64,000 bases of DNA from SMWN01 sp965261165 (GTDB lineage: Bacteria > Pseudomonadota > Gammaproteobacteria > Eutrophobiales > Eutrophobiaceae): positions 2,046,001 to 2,110,000 of the forward strand of contig OZ253445.1 in NCBI GenBank assembly GCA_965261165.1. Reading direction: 5' to 3'. The first letter of the stretch is position 1. Every line of letters starts with the position of its first letter. The translations under genes and the position numbers were made by a program. Below the pieces are notes generated by a model. It was not told the origin of the DNA, did not search any database, and worked only from the letters and a program-made list of their open reading frames with translations. Below, one piece after another: positions 1-13,615 of the stretch.

Positions 1-83
1 GCGGGTCTAATATCGCGCCCAGTGGCGGCGGCGGGTCTAATATCGCGCCCAGTGGTGGTGGTGGGTCTAATATCGTGCCCAGT
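1..83 (+). repeat. 30-bp tandem repeat encoding a Gly-Ser linker
   Basis: Two full 30-bp units (24-53, 54-83) and one partial (1-23) encode the decapeptide GGGGSNIAPS, with one A-to-V change in the last copy. The array continues off the left edge. It probably forms a flexible spacer between the lipid anchor and the folded part of the TbpB-like protein. Confidence 0.85.
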
Positions 84-1094
84 CTCGGCGGGGCATCGCA
101 GGTCTCGGAATTCCAAGCAAAAATCGTTGTTGCTGCTACTGCCGACCCGAAGGAGGGTAGTATTACACAGTCCTCAAACACCGACGGTGTCGACAACCCC
201 ACCACCACGGATTCCGTAGCAGTGGACGTAACATATGTAGTCAGGAACGGGAAAGGCATGCTGGATTATACGGTGGTAAAAACCGCTGCGGGTGATGGAA
301 TAGGTGCTGAATCAGAAGGTGTAACCATCAGTAGCACCGTCGATGAAGAGATAGCCCGAGTTCAGAGTGCCACAGAGGGCAGTGATGTTGAATTGTATAA
401 AAAACTTCCGGAAGGGCGGTTGTGGGTTGATGTTTATACAAACCGTGAGCTAACCATCGAAGAAGACACCGATTATTTGGCGGGTGGACTTTGGGTATAT
501 GCCCCAGACGACACCAGAAGTCTAGCAGACTACGAATATGGTGTTTTCGGTGACGGCCCCGACCCTTTTACGAAGGAAAACTTGGCGGGATTGACTGGTG
601 TCGCAACTTATTCTGGACCGCAAGCAGCGACCGGCGTGTACGCTGACTTGTTGATAGGTAGGAACTTTTTCTTTGAAGCCGATGTTAGTTTAACTGCTAA
701 TTTCGACACCGGACTGGGAACGGTTTCCGGAACAATTGATAATTTTAGACATGACGAGCTTGAATTTCCTCAGGGCTTTGGCGGCGAACCAGTGGTTGTC
801 CAAGCGGATGTGCCTCTGCCAGGAAACCCGACGGTTACTCTGGAAAGTGCTACGATTACTGATGCTAACGATGGCGGGTTCTTCAAAGGAAGCACCGCTA
901 TCACGGAATTCAACGGGCAAGCTTACGCAGGCAGATGGGGCGGCTCGTTTTTCGGCAACCCCGCTTCTGGTGCAAGTGGAACCGGTCTCCAACCCGGCTC
1001 CATCGGCGGAACTTTCGGTGCCGCATCAGAAGCTGGTGAGGGACCTAGTAGGAGCATCTTAGGTGTTTTCGGGGCTCTTAAAGACGAAGAATAG
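3..1094 (+). CDS. TbpB-like surface lipoprotein, 5'-truncated by window edge
   Basis: The reading frame is open from the first bases, so the start and any lipoprotein signal lie outside the window. It opens with a Gly-rich linker (30-bp repeat), continues with a beta-rich, Thr/Val-rich region, and ends in a Gly-rich barrel with the motifs WGGSFFGN, GSIGGTFGA and ILGVFGA. These are typical of the C-terminal eight-stranded barrel of transferrin-binding-protein-B-like lipoproteins. Family members sit on the outer surface and bind host or environmental ligands such as metal carriers. A Slam/DUF560 gene follows at once, the usual partner that translocates such lipoproteins. The ligand cannot be told from the sequence. 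A first in-frame GTG at 75 would start inside the repeat linker and is unlikely to be the real start. Confidence 0.75.
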   Translation, partial: GSNIAPSGGGGSNIAPSGGGGSNIVPSLGGASQVSEFQAKIVVAATADPKEGSITQSSNTDGVDNPTTTDSVAVDVTYVVRNGKGMLDYTVVKTAAGDGIGAESEGVTISSTVDEEIARVQSATEGSDVELYKKLPEGRLWVDVYTNRELTIEEDTDYLAGGLWVYAPDDTRSLADYEYGVFGDGPDPFTKENLAGLTGVATYSGPQAATGVYADLLIGRNFFFEADVSLTANFDTGLGTVSGTIDNFRHDELEFPQGFGGEPVVVQADVPLPGNPTVTLESATITDANDGGFFKGSTAITEFNGQAYAGRWGGSFFGNPASGASGTGLQPGSIGGTFGAASEAGEGPSRSILGVFGALKDEE

Positions 1095-1120
1095 TAATAA
1101 TCTATACCGCAGTAGATAAT

Positions 1121-1158
1121 CAGGCAGTCGCTTCCATCTCTTTATTGGCGGCTGCCTG
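1121..1158 (+). promoter_or_regulatory. Stem-loop just before the Slam gene
   Basis: An 11-bp stem (1121-1131 with 1148-1158, one G-T pair) closes a 16-nt loop and ends two bases before the ATG at 1161. There is no T-tract, so it is not a standard terminator. It occupies the place of the ribosome binding site, so it could limit translation or transcription of the exporter relative to the lipoprotein. Confidence 0.55.
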
Positions 1159-1160
1159 TT

Positions 1161-2579
1161 ATGATTCGCTCGGCGTGTTTGGTATTTGTATTATTGTTGA
1201 CGATTTGCGCACCCGCATCTGCCCAATTGTTGGAACGCACCAGTTCATCCGAGCGTGCGCATTTATCACAAGACCCGCAGGTCAAACAGGCGCGGACGCT
1301 GATTGGCAATGAACAGCATCAAGCGGCATTAACAGTGCTACGCCCCTTGCTCGCTGTTCAATCTGCGGATAAGCGCGCCGATATTATCGATATTCGTTTC
1401 CTCGTTGGCTTGTCTGCCATCGCGCTCGCTAGTCAAAGCGATAACCCAGCGAAAACCGACTTATTGCGCGAAGCCATCGCTGCCCTGCGCGCTATTTTAA
1501 TTGATCATCCACAGTTGACGCGGGTGCGTTTGGAATTAGCGCGTGCCTTCTTTCTCAAGGGCGATGATGATTTATCGAAAACCCATTTTGACCGTGTCAT
1601 CGCCGGCGACCCACCCGCGCCGATGCTCGCCAATATCCGCCGTTTCCTGCATGTTATTCGTGCCCGTCGCCGTTGGAGTGGTTATTTTTCATTCAATTTT
1701 GAACAAAATGACAACCTCAACAATGGTACCGAAACCGAAGTGGTTTATCTGTTCGGGTTGCCTTTTACGCTGAATGAAAACTCCCGTCCGCGCTCGGGCA
1801 ACAGCATTGCATTTGCCGCTGGACGGGAATATCAACAACCGTTGGGGCAGTATTTACGCTGGCGTTTTGGGGTTGACGCAACCCACAGAGAATACCGCAA
1901 CAATAACGCTGATGAGACGCAGCTATCTTTACGCACCGGCCCACGTTGGTTGTTGTCACAGCGTAGCGAGTACGATTTGCAAGCGACTGTTGGTCAACAA
2001 TGGGTTGCCGACAAACGCTACAGCACAGATTATGGTTTGCGTTTTAACGCCCGCCATCAGTTGAACCGACAGCTTGGCATCAATGGTCAGGTATCGTGGA
2101 AAAGAACTGTCCCAATCGGTGAGCGGCGAACATTCAGCGTAGATAACATTGATGTCGGTTACTCGCTCAACGGCACTTATCTGTTCTCGCCACTGCTTCA
2201 AGGCAGTGCCGGCATTGGATTGTCGCATAGCCGCCCACAACCGAAACGCCAGAATAACCTGAATAGCGGTAGTCGGAGTCGCCGTTTTAATCTTGGGCTA
2301 AACCGAATTTTCCCGCGTGGCTGGACCGTGGGCAGCAGTCTTGAATGGTCGCGGACACGACACGGCAACGATGTGCAGGGCACGGCACAACCGCAAAGCC
2401 AACTTCAACGTCAGCGGGACCGCAAGCGTGTTGCCCGTTTATTCTTGCTCAATCGCGGACTCACTTTCTTCGGTTTTAGTCCGCAATTTATTGTTACCCA
2501 TGAGCGGCAACAATCCAATTCCCCCCGACATATTTATCAACGTACCCGCTTTGATTTGCGCTTCGTGCGCCAGTTTTAG
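1161..2579 (+). CDS. Slam-like surface lipoprotein assembly modifier (DUF560)
   Basis: A 472-aa protein with a signal peptide (residues 1-21, ending ASA), an N-terminal TPR-like helical part (about 30-165) and a C-terminal part of alternating short beta strands ending in an aromatic/charged strand with terminal Phe. This is the architecture of the DUF560/Slam family, outer-membrane barrels that move lipoproteins such as TbpB to the cell surface. Its position 66 bp after a TbpB-like gene makes a cognate pair very likely. No clear Shine-Dalgarno is seen; a stem-loop lies directly upstream. The gene is visibly more GC-rich than the housekeeping genes that follow, which fits acquisition by transfer. 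Confidence 0.8.
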   Translation: MIRSACLVFVLLLTICAPASAQLLERTSSSERAHLSQDPQVKQARTLIGNEQHQAALTVLRPLLAVQSADKRADIIDIRFLVGLSAIALASQSDNPAKTDLLREAIAALRAILIDHPQLTRVRLELARAFFLKGDDDLSKTHFDRVIAGDPPAPMLANIRRFLHVIRARRRWSGYFSFNFEQNDNLNNGTETEVVYLFGLPFTLNENSRPRSGNSIAFAAGREYQQPLGQYLRWRFGVDATHREYRNNNADETQLSLRTGPRWLLSQRSEYDLQATVGQQWVADKRYSTDYGLRFNARHQLNRQLGINGQVSWKRTVPIGERRTFSVDNIDVGYSLNGTYLFSPLLQGSAGIGLSHSRPQPKRQNNLNSGSRSRRFNLGLNRIFPRGWTVGSSLEWSRTRHGNDVQGTAQPQSQLQRQRDRKRVARLFLLNRGLTFFGFSPQFIVTHERQQSNSPRHIYQRTRFDLRFVRQF

Positions 2580-2690
2580 TGGCATCTGTCCCACCACCGC
2601 GTTGACTCATAACAAAAGGTAGTCATAAGTAGCTCAATATCAGATGCGTTTCCTCACATTAGAGGTAACGACGACCCTCTTAAAAATCAC

Positions 2691-3991
2691 GGGTCTATGA
2701 AGAATACAGTGGGTACTATAGCCTAATTACATTTTAGCTACATGAGCAGAAACTTATGAATAGTAGAGAAATATTTACCCTTGCATTAGGGTTAGAGGAG
2801 CCATGGTAAATCACGGGTATTGAAATATCAGTAGGCAAAAATGCCGTTAAAGAGCTCAATATTCAGCTTGGTTTTAAGGGTGGTGCGAAATTTTATGATG
2901 ATGCCGGTGTCAGCTGTTCGGTGCATGATACTCAAAAGAGAACTTGGCACCACCTTCACTTTTTTGAACATAGCTGTCATCTGCATTGTGCGCTTTCGCG
3001 TATCCTGTCGAGTGATGGCAAGGTATGATTGGTAAAGGTGCCATGGGCGCGTTCAGGGGGCGTTTTACTTTGTTGTTTGCAGCCTTGGCGATGGCCTTGA
3101 TTGAACGCGAGATGCCGGTGAATAAGGTCGGTCAATTGTTGGGAGAAAATACCCATCGGATTTGGACAATCTTTAATCACTGCCATCACTCGTTGAATGC
3201 GTTTAGCTTATCAAGCCGATGCTCCAAGCGTGTTAACGCAACTGGGCTTTGACGAAACCTCGCGCCGTCAGGGACACAATTATCTAACCGTCGCTGTGGA
3301 CTTGAAAGAACGGCGGGTACTGCACGCCGTCACAGGAAAAGAGAGCAACACAATCAAACAAATAGGGGACTATTTAGCAATGAAAGGTATCGATAATAGG
3401 TCAATCACCCAAGCCAGCATGGTTCTCTCACCAGCCTTCATTGCGGGCATTAGAAAATACTTTCCCGAAGCCACAATTACCTTTGACCGCTTCCACGTGG
3501 TTAAACTGCTGAACGGTGCGTCCGCAAGCAAGTTCGGCGCGAACATGATGCCTTAAAAGGTCATAAATATACCTTTTTGAGAAACTCGAAAAACCTGTCC
3601 GCTCATAAACAAACCGCATTATCTGAGATGATTTCGTTATATCCCACACTCGGGGAAGCATACCGACTAAAGGTGTTATTTAACGACCTTTGGGACATGC
3701 CAACCAAACAGACGGCGAAGATATTCATTGCGCAGTGGTGCCGTGAAGTAGAATTAAGCAAGATACCCGCGTTTATCAGCTTTGCTAAAACCGTCAAAAC
3801 ACATTTGTCTGGTATTATCAACTACGTTGAAACCCATATTACGAATGCTATTTTAGAAAGCATTAATAACAAAATTCAAATGACCAAACGAAGAGCGCGT
3901 GGCTATCGTAATACTGATAATTTTATCAACATGATTTACTTCCTGTGTGGGAAGTTGAAATTCAATTACCCACTGTATTCTTCATAGAGTC
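2691..3991 (+). mobile_element. ISL3-family insertion sequence, degenerate
   Basis: Ends are inverted repeats: 2691-2715 and 3967-3991 share 22 perfect bases (inner sequence tctatgaagaatacagtggg) and start with GG, as ISL3 ends do. Length is about 1.3 kb, normal for the family. No clear 8-bp target duplication was found in the flanks. Confidence 0.8.
2756..3987 (+). pseudogene. ISL3-family transposase, broken
   Basis: The ATG at 2756 starts a typical ISL3 N-terminus (ALGLEEPW), but codon 18 is TAA (2807-2809). Homology resumes in the same frame, hits a second stop near 3026, and continues in other frames: GRFTLLFAALAMAL (from about 3055), LGFDETSRRQGHNYLTVAVD (from about 3240), FDRFHVVKLLN (about 3480), and the C-terminal part (3577-3987) with the conserved RRARGYRNTDNF motif. 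At least two stops and two or three frameshifts make it inactive. The Zn-finger cysteines expected near the N-terminus are also largely missing. Confidence 0.85.
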
Positions 3992-4096
3992 CTATTTTGT
4001 TGGTGTTTGCGCATCAATAAGACCCGTTTTGAATGTCGGGTCATCTCATGTTTCGAGCTATTAATCGATAAGCTCATTACCGACCGAAGAAATTCT

Positions 4097-4113
4097 AACC
4101 CTAGTTTAGGGTT
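4097..4113. promoter_or_regulatory. Perfect stem-loop upstream of leuB
   Basis: AACCCTA (4097-4103), a GTT loop, then TAGGGTT (4107-4113), 154 bp before the leuB start. It lies in the 275-bp gap (3992-4266) between the ISL3 element and leuB, with a second weaker stem GACCCG/CGGGTC near 4021-4042. Neither has a T-tract. A leader structure or binding site for leuB control is possible. No leucine-rich leader peptide was seen. Confidence 0.35.
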
Positions 4114-4266
4114 GACGGGCAGATGGTTTGCTAATTGCGTTTTCTGCCTGTAATCATCAGAGGTTTAGTGAACAATCCAGCTACTTGATGTATCCTTTGC
4201 CACCTTTTGTTGCGCTGCGTTGTAGTAGCTACAAACAGGACATAAACTTAATAATAGGACTTTGGT

Positions 4267-5343
4267 GTGAGTAAAAACATATTAATCCTTCCGGGGGACG
4301 GCATTGGTTTGGAAATTGTGACAGAGGCGAAAAAAGTGCTGGATGCACTGTCAGAGAGGTATGGTCTTGAGATAAATGCCAGGCAGGGTTTGATCGGTGG
4401 TTCTGCAATTGACGAGACAGGTGTACCACTGCCTGATGAAACACTTGTTTTGGGGAAACAATCTGACGCAGTTTTGCTGGGTGCTGTGGGCGGACCAAAG
4501 TGGGACAAGATTGAACGCTCTTTAAGGCCAGAAAAAGGTTTGTTGGCGATTCGTGCTGGTCTTGACCTGTATGCCAATCTAAGGCCTGCCATTCTCTATA
4601 AGGAGCTTGTCGAGGCTTCATCATTAAAACCGGAAGTGATTGACGCACTGGATATTATGATCGTGCGTGAATTAACTGGCGGCATCTATTTTGGACAACC
4701 ACATGGCATCAGAACTTTGGAAAATGGTCAGCGCGAAGGGTTCAATACGTTGGTCTATAACGAGTTCGAGATTGAAAGAATTGCGCACACCGCCTTTGAC
4801 GTGGCCATGAAAAGAAATAAAAAGGTATGTTCAGTAGATAAGGCGAATGTACTGGAAGCGACCGAACTCTGGCGTGAGGTTGTGACTCGTGTGTCAAAAG
4901 GCTATCCAGAAGTTAGCCTAGAACATATGTATGTAGATAATGCTGCCATGCAATTAGTACGAGATCCTAGACAGTTCGACGTGATTGTTACAACCAATAT
5001 GTTTGGCGATATTTTATCTGATCTTGCTTCCATGCTAACAGGTTCAATCGGTATGCTGCCTTCAGCCTCATTGAATGCTGAAGGCCAAGGTATGTACGAG
5101 CCTATTCATGGATCTGCACCTGATATCGCAGGACAGAATATTGCCAATCCGTTGGCAACAATAATTTCAGTCGCCATGATGCTTAGGTATTCGTTAGCAG
5201 AGGTGACGCAGGCAGATCGAATAGAGCAAGCGGTGCAGAAAGTATTAGCAGATGGCTTGAGAACGGCCGATATATTTTCTGAAGGAATGACAAAGGTATC
5301 TACTACTGAAATGGGTGATGCTGTTGTTGCGGCGCTTAATTAA
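4267..5343 (+). CDS. leuB: 3-isopropylmalate dehydrogenase
   Basis: A cytoplasmic NAD-dependent enzyme that oxidises and decarboxylates 3-isopropylmalate to 2-oxoisocaproate in leucine synthesis. The 358-aa product has the family N-terminus (ILPGDGIG), the substrate and metal signature around NMFGDILSDLASMLTGS, and the cofactor loop HGSAPDIAGQNIANP. Length is normal. The start is GTG at 4267, with a weak AGGA 7 bases upstream. leuC and leuD are not in the window, so leuB is separated from them here or they lie beyond the ISL3 element. It leads the conserved leuB-asd-fimV-truA block, 42 bp before asd. Confidence 0.97.
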   Translation: MSKNILILPGDGIGLEIVTEAKKVLDALSERYGLEINARQGLIGGSAIDETGVPLPDETLVLGKQSDAVLLGAVGGPKWDKIERSLRPEKGLLAIRAGLDLYANLRPAILYKELVEASSLKPEVIDALDIMIVRELTGGIYFGQPHGIRTLENGQREGFNTLVYNEFEIERIAHTAFDVAMKRNKKVCSVDKANVLEATELWREVVTRVSKGYPEVSLEHMYVDNAAMQLVRDPRQFDVIVTTNMFGDILSDLASMLTGSIGMLPSASLNAEGQGMYEPIHGSAPDIAGQNIANPLATIISVAMMLRYSLAEVTQADRIEQAVQKVLADGLRTADIFSEGMTKVSTTEMGDAVVAALN

Positions 5344-5385
5344 TACGAATTGAGTTTTTAGATTTTAGCTAGGTAATAGATTTCA

Positions 5386-6408
5386 ATGAGTAAGAAATTT
5401 AACATTGCGGTTGTGGGCGCTACTGGTGCAGTCGGTGAAACCATGTTGTCTATTTTGCAAGAGCGTAATTTCCCTGTGGAAAATTTATATGCGCTCGCCA
5501 GTAGTCGTTCTGCTGGCTCAACTATTCGTTTCAATGGCAAGACTATCATGGTTGAAGATTTGGAAAAATTTGATTTCAAAGGCGTTGATATTGGTCTTTT
5601 TTCTCCAGGCGCCTCCGTGTCTAAAATTCACGCACCACGCGCTGTTGAGGCAGGCTGTGTAGTGGTGGATAATACCTCTGAGTTTCGTTATAACGATGAT
5701 ATCCCTTTGATAGTGCCAGAGGTTAATCCTCATGCTATTGCTGATTATAAAAACAGAGGAATCATTGCCAACCCAAACTGCTCAACGATTCAAATGCTAG
5801 TAGCACTAAAGCCAATCCACGATGCATCAACTATTGAGCGCATCAATGTGTGTACCTATCAGGCAGTGTCAGGAACAGGCAAAGAAGCAATAAAAGAATT
5901 GGCAAAGCAGACTGCCGAATTGTTAAGTGGCCGACCTGCTGTGTGTGAGGTTTATCCTAAACAAATTGCTTTTAATGTTTTGCCTCATATCGATGACTTC
6001 CAGGAAAATGGTTACACCAAGGAAGAAATGAAGATGATCCATGAAACCAAGAAAATATTTGAGGATAATGACATTCAGGTGAATCCAACAGCTGTCAGGG
6101 TACCAGTATTTTTTGGTCACTCTGAGGCTGTGCATCTGGAAACAAGGAAAAAATTATCGGCAGAAGATGTAAAAAAAATACTCAGCAACAAATCTGGGAT
6201 AAAGTTGATGGATGAACATAAAGATGGCAGCTATCCAACTGCCGTAAGCGAGGCTGTAGGCACTGATCCTGTCTATATTGGACGAATTCGGGAAGATATT
6301 TCACACCCTCGAGGCATTAACCTCTGGGTGGTTTCTGACAATGTTCGCAAAGGTGCTGCATTAAATAGTGTTCAAATCGCTGAAATTTTGGTAAAAGACT
6401 ATTTGTAA
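5386..6408 (+). CDS. asd: Aspartate-semialdehyde dehydrogenase
   Basis: Reduces aspartyl phosphate to aspartate semialdehyde with NADPH, the branch point to lysine/diaminopimelate, methionine and threonine. 340 aa. Visible motifs are the Rossmann start VVGATGAVGETM, the catalytic Cys in NPNCSTIQ, the EVNP region and the substrate loop around PVFFGHSEAVHLE. It lies 42 bp after leuB and before the fimV genes, as in pseudomonads and methylotrophs. The sequence is of the shorter P. aeruginosa Asd2-like type rather than the E. coli form. Confidence 0.97.
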   Translation: MSKKFNIAVVGATGAVGETMLSILQERNFPVENLYALASSRSAGSTIRFNGKTIMVEDLEKFDFKGVDIGLFSPGASVSKIHAPRAVEAGCVVVDNTSEFRYNDDIPLIVPEVNPHAIADYKNRGIIANPNCSTIQMLVALKPIHDASTIERINVCTYQAVSGTGKEAIKELAKQTAELLSGRPAVCEVYPKQIAFNVLPHIDDFQENGYTKEEMKMIHETKKIFEDNDIQVNPTAVRVPVFFGHSEAVHLETRKKLSAEDVKKILSNKSGIKLMDEHKDGSYPTAVSEAVGTDPVYIGRIREDISHPRGINLWVVSDNVRKGAALNSVQIAEILVKDYL

Positions 6409-6656
6409 GCTATAGTTAAGGAGCAATTGTAAAGGACATTCACAGGTTGCTAGTCCCACAAAACTACTGCATATTTTCGTAGTAATCTTGTGCTGGGCGA
6501 AGGCATCGCAGGATACGTCTTTCGGAAAAATGTGATACAACTTGTTGAAAATAAACAGATATTTCAAACAGGACATTCTTCAAGCCTTATGAACATAAGA
6601 ATTTATTTACAGCCTTTATACTGTTATTTGCAGGGTGCCAATCTACTGCGCAAGCT

Positions 6657-6974
6657 TTGGCGCTGGGTGAATTGGAGCTTAAATCATACTTAAATCAACG
6701 ACTTAATTTGGCCGTTCCTTTAGTTTTCTCGAAAGAAAGTGAACTTGGGGAATTAAAGTTAAGTATTAGCCTCCCCGACGAAGGCGCCTCCAACTCACAG
6801 TCTTGGCACAGCCTAAAGGTTGAGATTGTCAAAAATGAGGGGAATCAGCCCTATTTAAAGATTAGCAGTGAAGAGGCTCTACGCGAGCCTGCACTGAACT
6901 TTATTCTCGATATGCGCTGGTCGAATGGTCATATACGGCGGAATTATTCGTTACTAATAGATTTAAAACCCTAG
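6657..6974 (+). CDS. FimV N-terminal-domain protein with lost or unusual start
   Basis: The sequence LALGELELKSYLNQ and the following 90 residues match the N-terminal domain of FimV encoded just downstream (LGKIELQSALNQ), including REPALNFILDMRWSNG. The frame is open upstream to a stop at 6552-6554 and encodes a plausible lipoprotein or Sec signal (KNLFTAFILLFAGC then QSTAQA), but it has no ATG, GTG or TTG there. An ATG at 6589-6591 is in another frame, so a one-base indel near 6592-6602 would restore a normal secreted protein. As written, only TTG 6657 could start it, without a signal. It is either a frameshifted gene or uses a rare start; a duplicated fragment of fimV is also possible. No LysM, TM segment or TPR follows. 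Confidence 0.55.
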   Translation: MALGELELKSYLNQRLNLAVPLVFSKESELGELKLSISLPDEGASNSQSWHSLKVEIVKNEGNQPYLKISSEEALREPALNFILDMRWSNGHIRRNYSLLIDLKP

Positions 6975-7018
6975 AATATTAGGGCATAAAAAGATAATGC
7001 AGAGCAGGGATATAACGA

Positions 7019-11698
<4,680 letters not shown>

Positions 11699-12050
11699 GG
11701 ATGTTCTTATTAAAACGGACAATCTGAGATAATAAAAATTTCCCAGAATAATTATGAGATAAATAGCAGTGATCTGTCAATTTCGTCATTTGCTGGGGCA
11801 ACAGAATTTGAGCGAACGATTATTCAATCTGGCGATGCTGAAAATCGATTATTGCTAACATGGGTTTGTCGGGTTGGAAATAAGTCAAAAAAACGCCATT
11901 GGAGTCAAAAGACGTTAGAACATCATCATTGTCTAAACTACACTTGGAGAATATTTCAATCAGAAAAATAATGGAAAAATGTTAACAACATCTTTTGGTT
12001 AGGCCTTCCCTAGTATTTTATTATTGGAGAAAATTATTTAGTCGTTAAAC
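11699..12050. other. Intergenic region fimV-truA, no gene seen
   Basis: About 350 bp (404 bp with the terminator that follows) without a convincing reading frame on either strand. It may hold remains of a lost gene or an untranslated leader for truA. Apart from the terminator-like hairpin at 12051-12080, nothing was recognised. Confidence 0.5.
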
Positions 12051-12080
12051 AGGAATACTGCAATATGGTATTCTTTTTTT
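12051..12080 (+). terminator. Rho-independent terminator before truA
   Basis: GAATAC (12053-12058), a 9-nt loop, GTATTC (12068-12073), then seven T. The stem is short but perfect, and a G-T and an A-T pair extend it. It lies 22 bp before truA, so it ends the fimV transcript or acts as an attenuator for the truA-trp genes. Confidence 0.6.
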
Positions 12081-12102
12081 GTTTTTTCTGGTGGTGTAAT
12101 TC

Positions 12103-12900
12103 ATGAAAATGGCACTTGGTATTGAATACTGTGGAACCTCGTACCATGGATGGCAACGCCAGGATATTCCAAACAGTATCCAGGAATACGTTGAAAATGC
12201 ATTGTCTAAAGTAGCGGACCAAAAAATAAATATTTTTTGTGCTGGTAGAACAGATACTGGTGTGCATGCCTTGCATCAAGTCGTACATTTTGAAACAGAT
12301 GTCGTTCGCAACATGTATTCATGGGTCGTTGGTGGTAATGTGAATCTCCCTAATGATATCAGTATCCTTTGGGCTAAAGAGGTTGATGATGATTTTCATG
12401 CGCGTTTCTCAGCTATAATACGCACATACAAATATATAATTATGAATAGGCAATCCAGACCTGGCACGAATCATGGGCTGGTGACATGGGAACGGCAACC
12501 TTTGGATGAAAGTAGGATGCAATTAGCTGCAAATTCTTTAATAGGGGAGCATGATTTCACCTCGTTTCGAACTGTTGCTTGTCAGGCAAAGAACCCTGTT
12601 CGTAATGTAAGGAAACTGAATATCAGCAGAGTTGATGATTATGTGATGTTTGAAATTGAAGCGAATGCATTTCTGCATCATATGGTGAGGAATATTGCTG
12701 GTGTATTGATTGAAATAGGTTGTGGTAAAGCCGACATTTCCTGGGCGCATGAGGTTTTGGCAATTAGAGACAGGACCAAATCGGCAAAAACTGCCTCTCC
12801 AGGCGGTCTATATTTGGCGATGATTCAATATCCAGAAAAATATGAAATCCCAATGCCTGTTAATTCACAACGTACCATACCAAGCGTCACCACGCTATAA
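12103..12900 (+). CDS. truA: tRNA pseudouridine(38-40) synthase
   Basis: Converts U38-U40 in the anticodon stem of many tRNAs to pseudouridine. 265 aa, normal length. The catalytic Asp lies in CAGRTDTGVHA. Other family motifs are GIEYCGTSYHGWQ at the start and FLHHMVRNIAGVL near residue 190. The start ATG at 12103 is preceded by a GGTGG-type ribosome site. The truA-trpF-trpB neighbourhood is typical of gammaproteobacteria. Confidence 0.96.
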   Translation: MKMALGIEYCGTSYHGWQRQDIPNSIQEYVENALSKVADQKINIFCAGRTDTGVHALHQVVHFETDVVRNMYSWVVGGNVNLPNDISILWAKEVDDDFHARFSAIIRTYKYIIMNRQSRPGTNHGLVTWERQPLDESRMQLAANSLIGEHDFTSFRTVACQAKNPVRNVRKLNISRVDDYVMFEIEANAFLHHMVRNIAGVLIEIGCGKADISWAHEVLAIRDRTKSAKTASPGGLYLAMIQYPEKYEIPMPVNSQRTIPSVTTL

Positions 12901-12991
12901 TCAGGTATTGATATACTAAGATTGTATTCACAGCTAAATTATCCCTAAACATGCAATATTCCACTGGCGAACATCTTTCTCAAAAAGTGAA

Positions 12992-13615
12992 ATGAAACGA
13001 ACCAGAATTAAGATATGTGGGATCACTCGTGCGGAAGACGCACTTAATGCAGTAGAATCAGGTGCAGATGCGATAGGCTTTGTGTTCTATGCAAAAAGTC
13101 CACGCTATATTACCGTGCAGAAGGCCGCTGAGATTGCGAAATCATTGCCTCCTTTTGTCAGTATAGTCGCCTTATTTGTGGACGCTGAAAATGAAGAGAT
13201 TAATTCTGTTTTAGACTCTGTCCCTGTGGATATATTACAATTTCATGGCGAGGAAAGTCAGAAAATATGCCAGAGTTATGATCGACCATATATCAAAGCA
13301 ATAAAAATGCGTGATGATGTAAATCTTGTGCAGTTAAGTAATGATTATACTGATGCGATAGCCTTATTGCTTGATAGTTTTGTTGAGGGAACTCAGGGTG
13401 GGACGGGGCAAAAATTTGATTGGTCGAGGGTGCCTCCAGATCTTAATAAGCCGATAATACTAGCTGGTGGATTGTCGCCTGAAAATGTGGCTGCAGCGAT
13501 ATCTGAGATTGCCCCCTATGCTGTGGATGTCAGTGGCGGTGTTGAAATAGAGAAAGGAATCAAGGATGCTGCGAAAATAGAAGAATTTATACAAGAGGTT
13601 TTGTATGCTGAATAA
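12992..13615 (+). CDS. trpF: Phosphoribosylanthranilate isomerase
   Basis: Third step after anthranilate in tryptophan synthesis: an Amadori rearrangement of phosphoribosylanthranilate to CdRP. 207 aa, a single TIM barrel. Motifs are KICGITRAEDA with the catalytic Cys, LQFHGEE, LLDSF with the catalytic Asp, and the phosphate-binding end VDVSGGVE. It stands free, not fused to trpC. Its 3' end overlaps trpB by 11 bp, so the two are probably translationally coupled. Confidence 0.96.
   Translation: MKRTRIKICGITRAEDALNAVESGADAIGFVFYAKSPRYITVQKAAEIAKSLPPFVSIVALFVDAENEEINSVLDSVPVDILQFHGEESQKICQSYDRPYIKAIKMRDDVNLVQLSNDYTDAIALLLDSFVEGTQGGTGQKFDWSRVPPDLNKPIILAGGLSPENVAAAISEIAPYAVDVSGGVEIEKGIKDAAKIEEFIQEVLYAE

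Noticed and set aside
2807..2809. TAA in the ISL3 transposase as programmed readthrough
   Set aside because: Other stops and frameshifts follow, so simple decay explains it better.
6490..6693. 67-codon frame overlapping the FimV-like start
   Set aside because: Wrong frame relative to the FimV homology and no recognisable product.
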